Source: SCTM01 sp965279655 (GTDB lineage Bacteria > Pseudomonadota > Alphaproteobacteria > Rhodospirillales > Rhodospirillaceae). Taken from it: a DNA stretch of 64,000 nt. Position numbers and translations under genes: made by a program. Where the stretch lies: contig OZ257255.1 of NCBI GenBank assembly GCA_965279655.1, forward strand, positions 3,658,001 to 3,722,000. Reading direction: 5' to 3'. This document shows positions 32,123 through 41,045 of this stretch, one piece after another. How positions within the stretch are numbered: the stretch's first letter is position 1; each line of letters opens with the position of its first letter. Below the pieces are notes generated by a model. The model was not told the DNA's origin. It made no database searches and saw only the letters and a program-made list of their open reading frames with translations.

Positions 32123-35100
32123 GTGCCGATGACCCAAACCCAGTTTCAGGGGCTCAGCACAACCGTCATCGCGGGATTCACGATCCCGCAGCTGCAGGCG
32201 TTCACGGTCGAGATCGGCTACTTCCTGCCGACGCAGTTCGCCGCCCTGTTCGACACCCAACTCGCCGCCCTCTCCAACACCCAACTCGCCGCCTTTGATC
32301 CGGTCGCGATCGCGGCCATGACGACCGCGCAGCTCTCGGGCCTGAGCGCCGCGCAGGTCGGCTCCTTCACGGCCGATGAGATCAACGCACTCGGCAGCGA
32401 GGTCATCGAGAGCCTTTCTACCGCGCAGGTCGCCGGACTCACCGAATATCAGATCATCGGCATGGACGCGGTCCATATCGGCGCGTTCTCCACGGGTCAG
32501 ACCGATGGCTTCGCCGTCACCCAGAACCAGGCGCTGGCGATCAACACCAGCGACTTCACGGCGCTGACCACGACCGACATCGCCGCCTTCACCACGGTCC
32601 AGATCGCCGGCCTCACGACGACGATGCTGAACGACCTGGATCCGGCGAACATCACCGCCCTGTCGATCGCGCAGGTCCAGTCGCTCACCAGCGCGCAGCT
32701 CAACGGCTTGAACACCACCGAGGTCGGCGGCCTTCTCGATACCCAGCTCGCGGTCTTCAGCACGACGCAACTCAACGCGTTTGTGACCGACAACATCGTC
32801 GCGCTCACCAGCGCACAACTCAACGGGCTGACCGCGGCGCAGTTCGCCGGCTTGAGCACAACCAACGTCGAGGCCCTGACCTCGACGCAGGTCGTGGCGC
32901 TCAGCACCACGCAGCTCACCGGCTTCACCTCGACGGGCATCAGCCAGTTCAGCCTCGACGATATCGGCGTCCTCACCTCCGAGCATCTCAACGCCCTCAC
33001 CACCGTGCAATTCCGCGGCCTGGTCGCGACCCAGATCGAAGCGCTCACGGCCGCGCAGATGCAGGGCGCCACCAGTTCCCAGCTCGCGGTCTTGTCCACC
33101 ACGGTGATCCAAAGCCTGAGCGAAACCGTGGTCGCGGATCTCTCCGTCGCGCAGCTCTCCGGCTTGTCCAGCGTGCAGGTGCGCGGGCTCACCACGACGC
33201 AGGTCACGGTCATGACCGAGACCCAGCTCGGCGGCCTGACGGCGTCGCAGTTCTCCGCTTTCGATACGGTCCAACTCGGTGGGCTCACATCCACCCAGAC
33301 CGCCCTGCTGACCTCGAGCGAACTGGGCGCCCTGACGGCCGCGCAGTTCGACGCCCTGTCGAGCGATGTGATCGCCGGCCTGACACTGGGGCAGATCGAG
33401 GGCCTCTCGACGTCCGAGATCGGCATCCTCGACGCCACCGACTTCGCGGTGCTCACGTCGACCCAACTTTCCGGCTTTGCCGCGACGCAATTCGGCGCGC
33501 TGTCCTCGACCAACATCGGCGCGCTCTCGACCGAACAGTTCACCGGCCTGCAGGCGACGCATCTCGCCGGCATGACCGCGACCCAGGCCAAAGCTCTGAG
33601 CGTGGACCACATCGCGGTGCTGACCACCGCGCAGTTCGCCGGCATCACGGCCACGCAATTGGGCGCGATGTCGACCGATCAGTTCGACGCGCTCACCTCC
33701 ACGATCATCGCCGACCTGCGCACCGCGCAGCTCAACGGCATCACGGCGGCGCAATTCGCCAACCTCGACACGACCGACTTCGCCGCGCTGACCAGCACCA
33801 TCTTCGCGGGCTTCGCGGCCACGCAGCTGAAGGCGCTGAACACGACCAACATGAGTACCCTGCAGACCGTGCAGCTGGCCGGTCTGACCGGGACACAGCT
33901 CGGCAGCATGTACTCGACCCAGGTCAACGCCATGAGCCAAGGCGTGTTCGAGAGCTTGAGCACGCTGCAGATCAAAGGCCTGTCGGCCAGCGTGATCAGC
34001 GGCATCTCGAGCACGCACATCAACGAGCTGACGTCGACCGCCATCGACTCGATGCTGACCACCCAGGTGCGCGCGCTGTCGATCACCCAGCTCGGCAACC
34101 TGACCACCACGACGCTCGCGGCGCTGAACACGACCCAGCTCGGCGCCATGACGATCACGCAGATCAAGTCGATCAACACCATCAACATCGCGGCGTTGAG
34201 CACCAATCAGATCGGCGGGTTGTCGGCGGCCAGCATCGGCGCGCTGACCACCACCCAGCTCAATGCGATGGCGACAGACGCCGTCGCCAGCCTGGAACTG
34301 ACCCAGATCGCCGGCTTGACCGCGGCCCAGCTGACCGGTCTGAACACCACAAATTTCACAGCACTTCAGGCCACACAGCTCGCCGCCCTGACCGCGACCC
34401 AGTGGACCGGGATCACCGCCACGAACATGGGCCTGCTGTCCGCCGGGCAATTCGCGACACTTTCCACCGTACAGCTGCGCGGATTGACGACGACGCAGTT
34501 CGGCAATTTGTCCGCCGCGCAGCTCGACGCGCTGAGTTCGTCGCAGATCAACGCGCTTTCGGCCGCGCAGCTGAATGCGGTCAGCGCGGCCAACTTCGCC
34601 ACCCTATCCACGCTGCAACTCCGGGGTCTCACGCAAACCGTCGTGGGCGGCTTGAGCACGACGGAGCTCAATGCACTGACGGCGGACGCCGTCACTGGAT
34701 TGACCACGACACAGCTTGATTTGATGACGGCGGTCCAGTTGGGCGGCGTGAGCGCGACGTTCTTCGGGGCGCTGAGCTCGGCGCAGCTGACCGGCTACAC
34801 GACGACTCAGCTGCGCGCCATCACCACCGACAACATCGCATTGCTCACGGCCGGTCAGGCCAGCGCCTTGACCTCCGCCCAGCTAGGGAGCCTGACGAAC
34901 GCGCAAATCAACGCGCTTCTCGTCGGCGTGGTGGGTACGTTCACGACGGCACAGATCCGCGGCCTCTCCGTGGCGCAGATCACGGCGCTGAACACAACCA
35001 ACTTCGGCGCACTCACGTCCGCTCATCTCGGCTCGTTCGCCACCACCCAAGTGCGGGCGATCTCCGCGGCGGACCTGGTGACGCTCACCACCACGCAGTT

Positions 35101-36937
35101 GGAGGGCCTGACCGGCGCCAGCTTCGGCACCCTGCTGCCGACGCAAACCGCGGCCCTGTCGACCACCGTCCTAAGCAGCCTGACGACGGCGCAGCTGAGC
35201 GGCCTCTCGGCCACTCAGTTCGGCACGTTGATCGTCACCCAAACCAACGCGCTGACGACCACCAGCGTCTCGATGCTCACGGTGGCCCAGCTTGCCGCGA
35301 TCAAGCCGTCGAACGTCGGTTCCTTGAGCGCGCCGGCCATCAGCGCGCTCACCAAGACGCAAATCACCGGCCTGACGACCGCGCAAGTCGCGGCGTTGAA
35401 TTCGACCCAGCTTGCCGCCTTGTCGACATTGCAGGTCTCGGGCTTCACGGCGGCGCAACTCGCCAAGATGACCACCGCGCAGCTCAACGCGCTCGACCCG
35501 GAAGACTTCGCCAGCCTGGCGGGCACCCAGCTCGCGGCGCTCGGCGTGGCCCAGTACGTCGGCCTCGATGCGACGTCCTTCGCCGCGTTCACCGCCGCGC
35601 AGATCAATGCGCTGTCGTCGACCCAGCTGCGCGCGATCGCACCGGCGGTCATGTCCTCGATCGACGCCGCGGCCCTGAGCGGGCTCAACTCCACCGCCGT
35701 CGGCCGCCTCACCACGCAGCAGCTCAATGCGTTGACATCGACGCAGCTGAGTTCGTTGACGACCGTGCAATTCCGCGGCGTGACGGCCACGCAAATCCGC
35801 TTCCTGCCGATCAGCCGCATCGACGCCATCGACATGTCGCAACTCAGCCAGGCGCAGATCGCGGGCCTGCAGCCGTTGCAGCTGACGCAGATGGCCTACA
35901 CGTCGTTCCAGGAGATCACCTCGACGCAGCTCGGGCAGATGTCCGTTCTGCAGATCGGCGGCATCGGCGTCACGCGCAGCCTGAGCGGCATCAGCGTCGC
36001 GCAATTCGCGGGGGTCACGCCCCAGCACATCTCGGCCATGACCGCGACCCGCATCAACTTCTTGCCGACGGCGGTGTTCAGCGCGTTCACGACGGCGCAG
36101 CTGGCTGGATTGACCACGGCGCAGATCGGGGCCCTGGACTCGACGCACATCACCGCCCTCACCGCGGCCGAGGTCGGCATGCTCTCCGCCGGCCAGCTGA
36201 AGGCGTTGACCGCCGCACAGGTCGCCAATTTTGTCGCGACCCAGGCCGCGGGCTTCAGCGGCGCTGACTTGGGTGCGCTCAACACGGCCGCCTTGAATGC
36301 TTTGGGCGCGACCAACTTCGCGACCCTCACCACGGCACAGCTCGGCGGCCTGACGGCGACGCAGTTCAGCAACATGCACTACGCGAATCTCAATGCGCTG
36401 AACGCGGGTCTGATTCCGGCGCTGGCGAACACGCAGCTCGCGGGCCTTGCGGGGACGCACCTGTCGCGGATGGATGGCGCGCATTTTGCCGCGCTCACCT
36501 CGACCCAGATCGGCAAGTTGACCGTCACCCAGATCCGCGGCCTGGATACCACCCACATCGCCGATCTCAGCGTCGTCCAGGTCGCCGGCCTGACCAAGGC
36601 CGAGATGACCGCTCTGCTCGCCACCCAGGTGCAAAGCCTGGAAGTCGCCGACGTGGCCGTGCTGACCTCCGTCCAGGTGTCCGGCTTCACGTCCGCCCAG
36701 ATCGGACAGCTGAACTCGAGCCAAGTCGCTGCTCTGACGACCTTTGCGATCCAGTCGCTCGCGCCGACCCAAATGAAGGGCTTTACGGTCGGCGGCCTCA
36801 GGGCCATCACCACCCCGCAGCTTGCGGTGCTGACGGTGGCCGAGCTTTCCGCGCTCACCACAACCCAGCGGAATGCCTTTACCGCCGATCAGCTCGCGGC
36901 GATGGCGGTCACCCAGCTCCTTGCGATCGGCAAATAA
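32123..36937 (+). CDS. giant octapeptide-repeat protein of unknown function
   Basis: A 1604-residue protein made almost entirely of about 200 tandem eight-residue units of pattern [LFM][TS]x[TAS][QDNH][hydrophobic]x[AGS], for example LTSAQLNG, LTAAQFAG, LSTTQLTG. A few units are 7 or 10 residues long, mostly near the N-terminus. I see no signal peptide, membrane segment, cysteine or catalytic motif. Leu, Thr, Ser, Ala and Gln dominate. Codons vary freely between units, so the repeats are kept by selection at protein level and are not recent DNA duplications. The GTG start has gaaagg at good distance; an ATG two codons on is the alternative. The regular period suggests a solenoid. Function and location are unknown; flanks (hemE, ygiQ) give no hint. 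Confidence 0.85.
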   Translation: MPMTQTQFQGLSTTVIAGFTIPQLQAFTVEIGYFLPTQFAALFDTQLAALSNTQLAAFDPVAIAAMTTAQLSGLSAAQVGSFTADEINALGSEVIESLSTAQVAGLTEYQIIGMDAVHIGAFSTGQTDGFAVTQNQALAINTSDFTALTTTDIAAFTTVQIAGLTTTMLNDLDPANITALSIAQVQSLTSAQLNGLNTTEVGGLLDTQLAVFSTTQLNAFVTDNIVALTSAQLNGLTAAQFAGLSTTNVEALTSTQVVALSTTQLTGFTSTGISQFSLDDIGVLTSEHLNALTTVQFRGLVATQIEALTAAQMQGATSSQLAVLSTTVIQSLSETVVADLSVAQLSGLSSVQVRGLTTTQVTVMTETQLGGLTASQFSAFDTVQLGGLTSTQTALLTSSELGALTAAQFDALSSDVIAGLTLGQIEGLSTSEIGILDATDFAVLTSTQLSGFAATQFGALSSTNIGALSTEQFTGLQATHLAGMTATQAKALSVDHIAVLTTAQFAGITATQLGAMSTDQFDALTSTIIADLRTAQLNGITAAQFANLDTTDFAALTSTIFAGFAATQLKALNTTNMSTLQTVQLAGLTGTQLGSMYSTQVNAMSQGVFESLSTLQIKGLSASVISGISSTHINELTSTAIDSMLTTQVRALSITQLGNLTTTTLAALNTTQLGAMTITQIKSINTINIAALSTNQIGGLSAASIGALTTTQLNAMATDAVASLELTQIAGLTAAQLTGLNTTNFTALQATQLAALTATQWTGITATNMGLLSAGQFATLSTVQLRGLTTTQFGNLSAAQLDALSSSQINALSAAQLNAVSAANFATLSTLQLRGLTQTVVGGLSTTELNALTADAVTGLTTTQLDLMTAVQLGGVSATFFGALSSAQLTGYTTTQLRAITTDNIALLTAGQASALTSAQLGSLTNAQINALLVGVVGTFTTAQIRGLSVAQITALNTTNFGALTSAHLGSFATTQVRAISAADLVTLTTTQLEGLTGASFGTLLPTQTAALSTTVLSSLTTAQLSGLSATQFGTLIVTQTNALTTTSVSMLTVAQLAAIKPSNVGSLSAPAISALTKTQITGLTTAQVAALNSTQLAALSTLQVSGFTAAQLAKMTTAQLNALDPEDFASLAGTQLAALGVAQYVGLDATSFAAFTAAQINALSSTQLRAIAPAVMSSIDAAALSGLNSTAVGRLTTQQLNALTSTQLSSLTTVQFRGVTATQIRFLPISRIDAIDMSQLSQAQIAGLQPLQLTQMAYTSFQEITSTQLGQMSVLQIGGIGVTRSLSGISVAQFAGVTPQHISAMTATRINFLPTAVFSAFTTAQLAGLTTAQIGALDSTHITALTAAEVGMLSAGQLKALTAAQVANFVATQAAGFSGADLGALNTAALNALGATNFATLTTAQLGGLTATQFSNMHYANLNALNAGLIPALANTQLAGLAGTHLSRMDGAHFAALTSTQIGKLTVTQIRGLDTTHIADLSVVQVAGLTKAEMTALLATQVQSLEVADVAVLTSVQVSGFTSAQIGQLNSSQVAALTTFAIQSLAPTQMKGFTVGGLRAITTPQLAVLTVAELSALTTTQRNAFTADQLAAMAVTQLLAIGK

Positions 36938-36949
36938 GGCTGCTTAGGC

Positions 36950-36975
36950 CCTTAAGTTGATGTGCCTTAAGTTGA
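36950..36975. repeat. 11-bp direct repeat ahead of the YgiQ gene
   Basis: The word ccttaagttga occurs at 36950-36960 and again at 36965-36975 (15-base period), 35-60 bp before the ygiQ start. The spacing could suit a dimeric regulator or may be part of the promoter. Confidence 0.45.
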
Positions 36976-37009
36976 CTGAGGGCGCGGGTTCGCCCACATA
37001 GGGCCGGCG

Positions 37010-39049
37010 ATGGACACCCACAAGCCGATCTTCTCCTATAAGAAGTATTGGGCGCAGCGCTTCGGCACCGCGCCCTTCCTTCCGATGTCTCGGGAGGAAA
37101 TGGATCAGCTTGGCTGGGATTCCTGCGACGTGATCCTGGTCACCGGCGACGCCTACATCGACCACCCGAGCTTCGGCATGGCAATCATCGGGCGTCTCTT
37201 GGAAGCACAAGGCTTCCGCGTCGGCATCATCGCCCAGCCGGATTGGCAATCCGCCGAGCCCTTCAAGGCGCTGGGCAAGCCGAACCTCTATTTCGGCATC
37301 ACCGGCGGCAACATGGACTCGATGGTGAACCGCTACACGTCGGATCGCCGCCTGCGTCATAACGACAGCTACACGCCGGGCGGCGAAGGCGGCAAACGCC
37401 CCGACCGCGCCGTCATCGTCTACGCGCAGCGCTGCCGCGAGGCGTACAAGGATTGCACCATCGTGCTCGGCGGCATCGAGAGCTCGCTGCGCCGCATCGC
37501 CCACTACGACTACTGGTCCGACAAGGTGCGCCGCTCGATCCTGGTGGACGCGAAAGCGGACATCCTGCTGTACGGCAACGCGGAGCGCGCCGTTGTCGAA
37601 GTCACCCATCGCCTTGCCAAGGGCGACAAGCCGAACGACCTGGACGACGTGCGCGGCATCGCACTGACCAAGCCCGCCGTGCCGGAAGGCTGGACCGAAG
37701 CGCACGCCGACGACATCGAATCCTCCGACGAGGGCGCGGCCCAGCGGCCCGGCGAAAAGATCGTCGTGCGCATGCCGTCCTACGATCAGGTGTCCGCCGA
37801 TCCTGAAACCTATGCGCGCGCGTCGCGCGTGCTCCACCGCGAGAGCAACCCCGGCAATGCGCGGCACCTGGTGCAGAAGCACGGCGACCGCGAATTGTGG
37901 GTGACGCCGCCGCCGATCCCGCTTACCACGCCGGAGATGGACGGCGTGTACGATCTGGCTTACGCGCGCGGGCCGCACCCGGCCTACGCCGATGCGAAGA
38001 TACCCGCATGGGATATGATCAAGTTCTCCGTCACCATCATGCGCGGATGCTTCGGCGGATGCTCGTTCTGCTCCATCACGGAACACGAAGGCCGCATCAT
38101 CCAGAACCGTTCCGAAGGATCGGTGCTGCAGGAGATCGAGCGCATCCGCGACAAGACCGAGGGTTTCACCGGCATCATCTCCGACATCGGCGGGCCGACG
38201 GCGAACATGTATCGCATCGCCTGCAAGGACAAAGAGACGGAGTCCCTCTGCCGCAAGCCGTCATGCGTCTATCCGGGCATCTGCCCGAACCTGAACACCA
38301 ACCACGATTCCCTGATCCAGCTTTACCGCAAGGCGCGCGCGCTGCCGGGCGTGAAGAAGGTGATGGTGGCGTCGGGCGTGCGCTACGACCTTGCCGTGAA
38401 GAGTCCCGCCTACATCAAGGAACTCGTCACCCATCACGTCGGCGGCTATCTGAAGATCGCGCCCGAGCACACCGAGGCCGGACCGCTGTCGAAGATGATG
38501 AAGCCGGGCATCGGCGCCTACGATCGCTTCAAGCAGCTGTTCGATCAGGCGGCGAAGGAAGCCGGCAAGGAATACTTCCTGATTCCGTACTTCATCGCCG
38601 CGCATCCGGGCACCACGGACGAGGACATGATGAACCTCGCCCTGTGGCTCAAGAAGAACAAGTATCGCGCCGACCAGGTGCAGACCTTCCTGCCCTCGCC
38701 GATGGCGATCTCGACGGCGATGTATCATTCCGGCGCCAATCCGCTGAAGCCCGTGCGCCGCGGGAAATCGGAGAAGGTCGAAGCGATCAAGGGTCTGCGC
38801 CAGCGCCGCCTGCACAAGGCGTTCTTGCGCTACCACGACGCGGAGAACTGGCCGCTGTTGCGCGACGCGCTCAAGGCGATGGGCCGCGCCGATCTCATCG
38901 GGCCGGGCAAGCATCAGCTCGTTCCCAACTGGCAGCCCGCCGGCACCGGCAAGTCCGGCGGCGAGGGCGCACGCACCGGCCGCAAGCATCGCAGCCAAAC
39001 GTTCCTCACCAAGGGCGTCCGCGACAAGCTGCGGCCCAAGGCCGACTAA
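37010..39049 (+). CDS. YgiQ-family radical SAM protein
   Basis: A 679-residue protein of the YgiQ (UPF0313) family. An N-terminal cobalamin-domain-like region (about 1-310) has DVILVTGDAYIDHPSFG and GGIESSLRRIAHYDYWSD. The radical SAM core begins near residue 340, with the [4Fe-4S] motif RGCFGGCSFC (Cx3Cx2C). The C-terminal Lys/Arg-rich tail has HRSQTF. The conserved LKIAPEHTE and YFIAAHPGTTDEDM stretches are present. The reaction of this family is not established. It stands alone after the octapeptide gene and ends in a convergent gap. Confidence 0.93.
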   Translation: MDTHKPIFSYKKYWAQRFGTAPFLPMSREEMDQLGWDSCDVILVTGDAYIDHPSFGMAIIGRLLEAQGFRVGIIAQPDWQSAEPFKALGKPNLYFGITGGNMDSMVNRYTSDRRLRHNDSYTPGGEGGKRPDRAVIVYAQRCREAYKDCTIVLGGIESSLRRIAHYDYWSDKVRRSILVDAKADILLYGNAERAVVEVTHRLAKGDKPNDLDDVRGIALTKPAVPEGWTEAHADDIESSDEGAAQRPGEKIVVRMPSYDQVSADPETYARASRVLHRESNPGNARHLVQKHGDRELWVTPPPIPLTTPEMDGVYDLAYARGPHPAYADAKIPAWDMIKFSVTIMRGCFGGCSFCSITEHEGRIIQNRSEGSVLQEIERIRDKTEGFTGIISDIGGPTANMYRIACKDKETESLCRKPSCVYPGICPNLNTNHDSLIQLYRKARALPGVKKVMVASGVRYDLAVKSPAYIKELVTHHVGGYLKIAPEHTEAGPLSKMMKPGIGAYDRFKQLFDQAAKEAGKEYFLIPYFIAAHPGTTDEDMMNLALWLKKNKYRADQVQTFLPSPMAISTAMYHSGANPLKPVRRGKSEKVEAIKGLRQRRLHKAFLRYHDAENWPLLRDALKAMGRADLIGPGKHQLVPNWQPAGTGKSGGEGARTGRKHRSQTFLTKGVRDKLRPKAD

Positions 39050-39103
39050 TCCCCAAAACTGCACACACCGCGACATTTGACGATTCGCGCCGCCGCCCTT
39101 AAA

Positions 39104-39118
39104 GTTCCCCTTTTGTTC
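39104..39118. promoter_or_regulatory. LexA-box-like sequence (GTTC-N7-GTTC)
   Basis: The sequence gttccccttttgttc matches the alphaproteobacterial LexA/SOS box GTTC-N7-GTTC exactly. It lies in the 205-bp gap between the converging ygiQ and beta-helix genes, so the gene it would control is not obvious; chance occurrence is possible. Nothing else is recognised in 39050-39254. Confidence 0.35.
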
Positions 39119-39254
39119 TTTTCGGGCTTTCGCAATGCGGCTTGGGCGGCTCAAAAGACGGAAAATTTCAGCGCGTATTTGCCGCGATAAAACGCGCTGG
39201 CATCCAGGTGCGAAAAACACGCCCGGCGCGGAGTCGGATAGGTCCGGATCGGTC

Positions 39255-40934
39255 CTAGTTGCCCAGCTTACAGACGGTCGTCATGTCCGTGATGACGCTG
39301 GCCTGCTGGTTGTTCACGAGGTGCTGGAGAACCCCGGTGAACGTGCCCTCCACCCTCAGGGTGTAGTGGTACGCCCCGGCCGGCGGTGCGATGCGCGCAG
39401 CCGATTCCATCGCCGACACCCGGATCGCCGCCTGGCCGCCGACGTCGATGCGCGGGGTGGTGTAGGCGCCCAGTCGCGCACCGTCGCGCGCGTCGAAGAT
39501 GCCGATGGTGAGCACGGTGGGCAGAGGACCGGTGTTGAAGATCATCACCGTGCTCGGGAACCCGTCCTCCAGCAGCGAGGTGTGAACGCTCGCAAGCGCC
39601 GCGCCATTTGTGGTGACGCCGTTGTCGCAGCCGCTCAGGTTGGTGATCGTGCCTTCGGCGGGACGATACAGCACATGCTGGAACGAACCGGAAAACGTCG
39701 GCTGAACGCCGACCGCGTAGTAGGCCGGCGTGGCGAACGGTGCGGTCGCGGCTTGCTCCACGACCGCGACAGGGATCTGCAGCGCCGCGTTGGGCGCGAT
39801 CGACGGACTTTGCCACGTCGCGAGCGGTTCGCCGCCGGCCATGTCGTACAGCATGACTTTCACCGTCCCGGCGGCGCTGCCGGGATTGTAGAAGCGCAAG
39901 TAAGACTGCTGTCCGATTTGCGTGCGCGAGAACACCGAGCCCTGCCGCAGGATCGGTCCCGCGGCGGGCGTGGCGCCGGTCCCCAACCCGCGCAGAACCG
40001 TCGCGATGCTCTCGGCGGTGTCGTTGGTCAGGACAGCAGCCACCGTGGTGGTGAAGTTGTAGACCGCGACGGCGTTCGACGAAGCGAGTTGATTGATGAA
40101 GGTGCTGTTGGAGACAAACAGGCTGTTGCTGGCCTTCAGGTTGCCTTCCGCGCCGTAAGCGATCATCGAGGGATTCGTGGTGTTCTTGCCTTGCGTGATC
40201 TTCACGCCGTCGATCACCACATTGCCGCCGTTGGACAGGTCGATCGCATAGCTCGACGTGCCGACCACGCCGTCCTCGATCACGGTGTTGATGACGGTGG
40301 TGGCGAGCGCGCGGCTCTTGATGCTGTGGCCCTCCTTGGTGCCGGAGAACACACTGTCGCGCACGGTGAGCTGCGCGACCTCGTTGACGTAGATCCCGTG
40401 GCTATAGCCGTCGCCCGCACCGTTGTTGAGGAAGGTGGAGCCCGCAACGGTCACCGTGCCGCCGGCGATCGGGTTCACCAGCATGCCGTCCTGATTGTTT
40501 TGGAACGTGCAATTCTCCACGGTCAGATTGCCGCGCTGCATGCGGATGCCGGCGCCGTTCTTCCCCTCGCTGTCGAGCACGAAGGCGCCGTCGAAGGTGA
40601 GGTTGCGGACGGTCAGGTCCGCGTTGCCGATCAGGATGCCCTTCTGATTGTCGAGATGCCGGGTGATCTTGAGGGTGACGCCACCGGTACCCTCGATGGT
40701 GAGCGGCTTGTCGATGCTGGCGGTGTCGTCGAGATAGATGCCCGGATCGAGCAGCAGGCGGTCGCCGGAGGATGCGGCCGCCACGCCCGCGGCAAGGGTC
40801 TTGTGAGCGCGCAGCACGCCGACGTTGATGTCACGCGCCTCGGCGAGCGCGGGGGCGAACGTGAGCGCCATCGCAACCAGAACGCCTCGCCCGGGAAAGT
40901 TGAGCAACGACGAAAACGTGAGCAGGCGAAACAA
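39255..40934 (-). CDS. exported right-handed parallel beta-helix repeat protein
   Basis: A 559-residue exported protein. A leader peptide with hydrophobic core GVLVAMALTFAPALA is cut near AEARD. The start is uncertain: TTG at 40934 or ATG at 40871. Residues about 45-290 have the DRLLLDPGIYLDDTASIDKP entry and repeated short strands (GNLTVENCTFQNNQDG, TVRDSVFSGTKEGHSI) typical of pectate-lyase-like parallel beta-helices. Residues about 310-559 form two related beta-sandwich-like units. No catalytic residues for polysaccharide cleavage can be assigned. It may be a surface or periplasmic binding protein. Confidence 0.75.
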   Translation of the reverse strand: MFRLLTFSSLLNFPGRGVLVAMALTFAPALAEARDINVGVLRAHKTLAAGVAAASSGDRLLLDPGIYLDDTASIDKPLTIEGTGGVTLKITRHLDNQKGILIGNADLTVRNLTFDGAFVLDSEGKNGAGIRMQRGNLTVENCTFQNNQDGMLVNPIAGGTVTVAGSTFLNNGAGDGYSHGIYVNEVAQLTVRDSVFSGTKEGHSIKSRALATTVINTVIEDGVVGTSSYAIDLSNGGNVVIDGVKITQGKNTTNPSMIAYGAEGNLKASNSLFVSNSTFINQLASSNAVAVYNFTTTVAAVLTNDTAESIATVLRGLGTGATPAAGPILRQGSVFSRTQIGQQSYLRFYNPGSAAGTVKVMLYDMAGGEPLATWQSPSIAPNAALQIPVAVVEQAATAPFATPAYYAVGVQPTFSGSFQHVLYRPAEGTITNLSGCDNGVTTNGAALASVHTSLLEDGFPSTVMIFNTGPLPTVLTIGIFDARDGARLGAYTTPRIDVGGQAAIRVSAMESAARIAPPAGAYHYTLRVEGTFTGVLQHLVNNQQASVITDMTTVCKLGN

Positions 40935-41007
40935 CTGAACTACCCCAACGCGCAGAAGACACGCGTCGGTAACGCCGTATGCGCAGGCCGTGTTGCCGGG
41001 AGTTGCG

Positions 41008-41041
41008 AAAAAGATGACGAGAACTGGCGCGGCAGTTCTCG
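41008..41041 (-). terminator. intrinsic terminator behind the patatin-like gene
   Basis: A perfect 9-bp stem (cgagaactg 41018-41026 / cagttctcg 41033-41041) with a 6-base loop. On the minus strand it is followed after five bases by five T residues. It begins just past the patatin-like gene stop and separates it from the beta-helix gene. Confidence 0.7.
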
Positions 41042-41045
41042 TGCG

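Noticed and set aside
32027..36772. Long open frames on the minus strand (807 and 533 codons, plus shorter ones) opposite the octapeptide gene
   Set aside because: They result from the 24-base periodicity and low stop frequency of the repeat gene; their products are compositionally biased mirror images with no start logic or domains.
32123..36937. 24-base periodicity read as a CRISPR array or DNA satellite
   Set aside because: There is no identical repeat/spacer alternation; the DNA units differ by many synonymous changes and encode a continuous protein frame.
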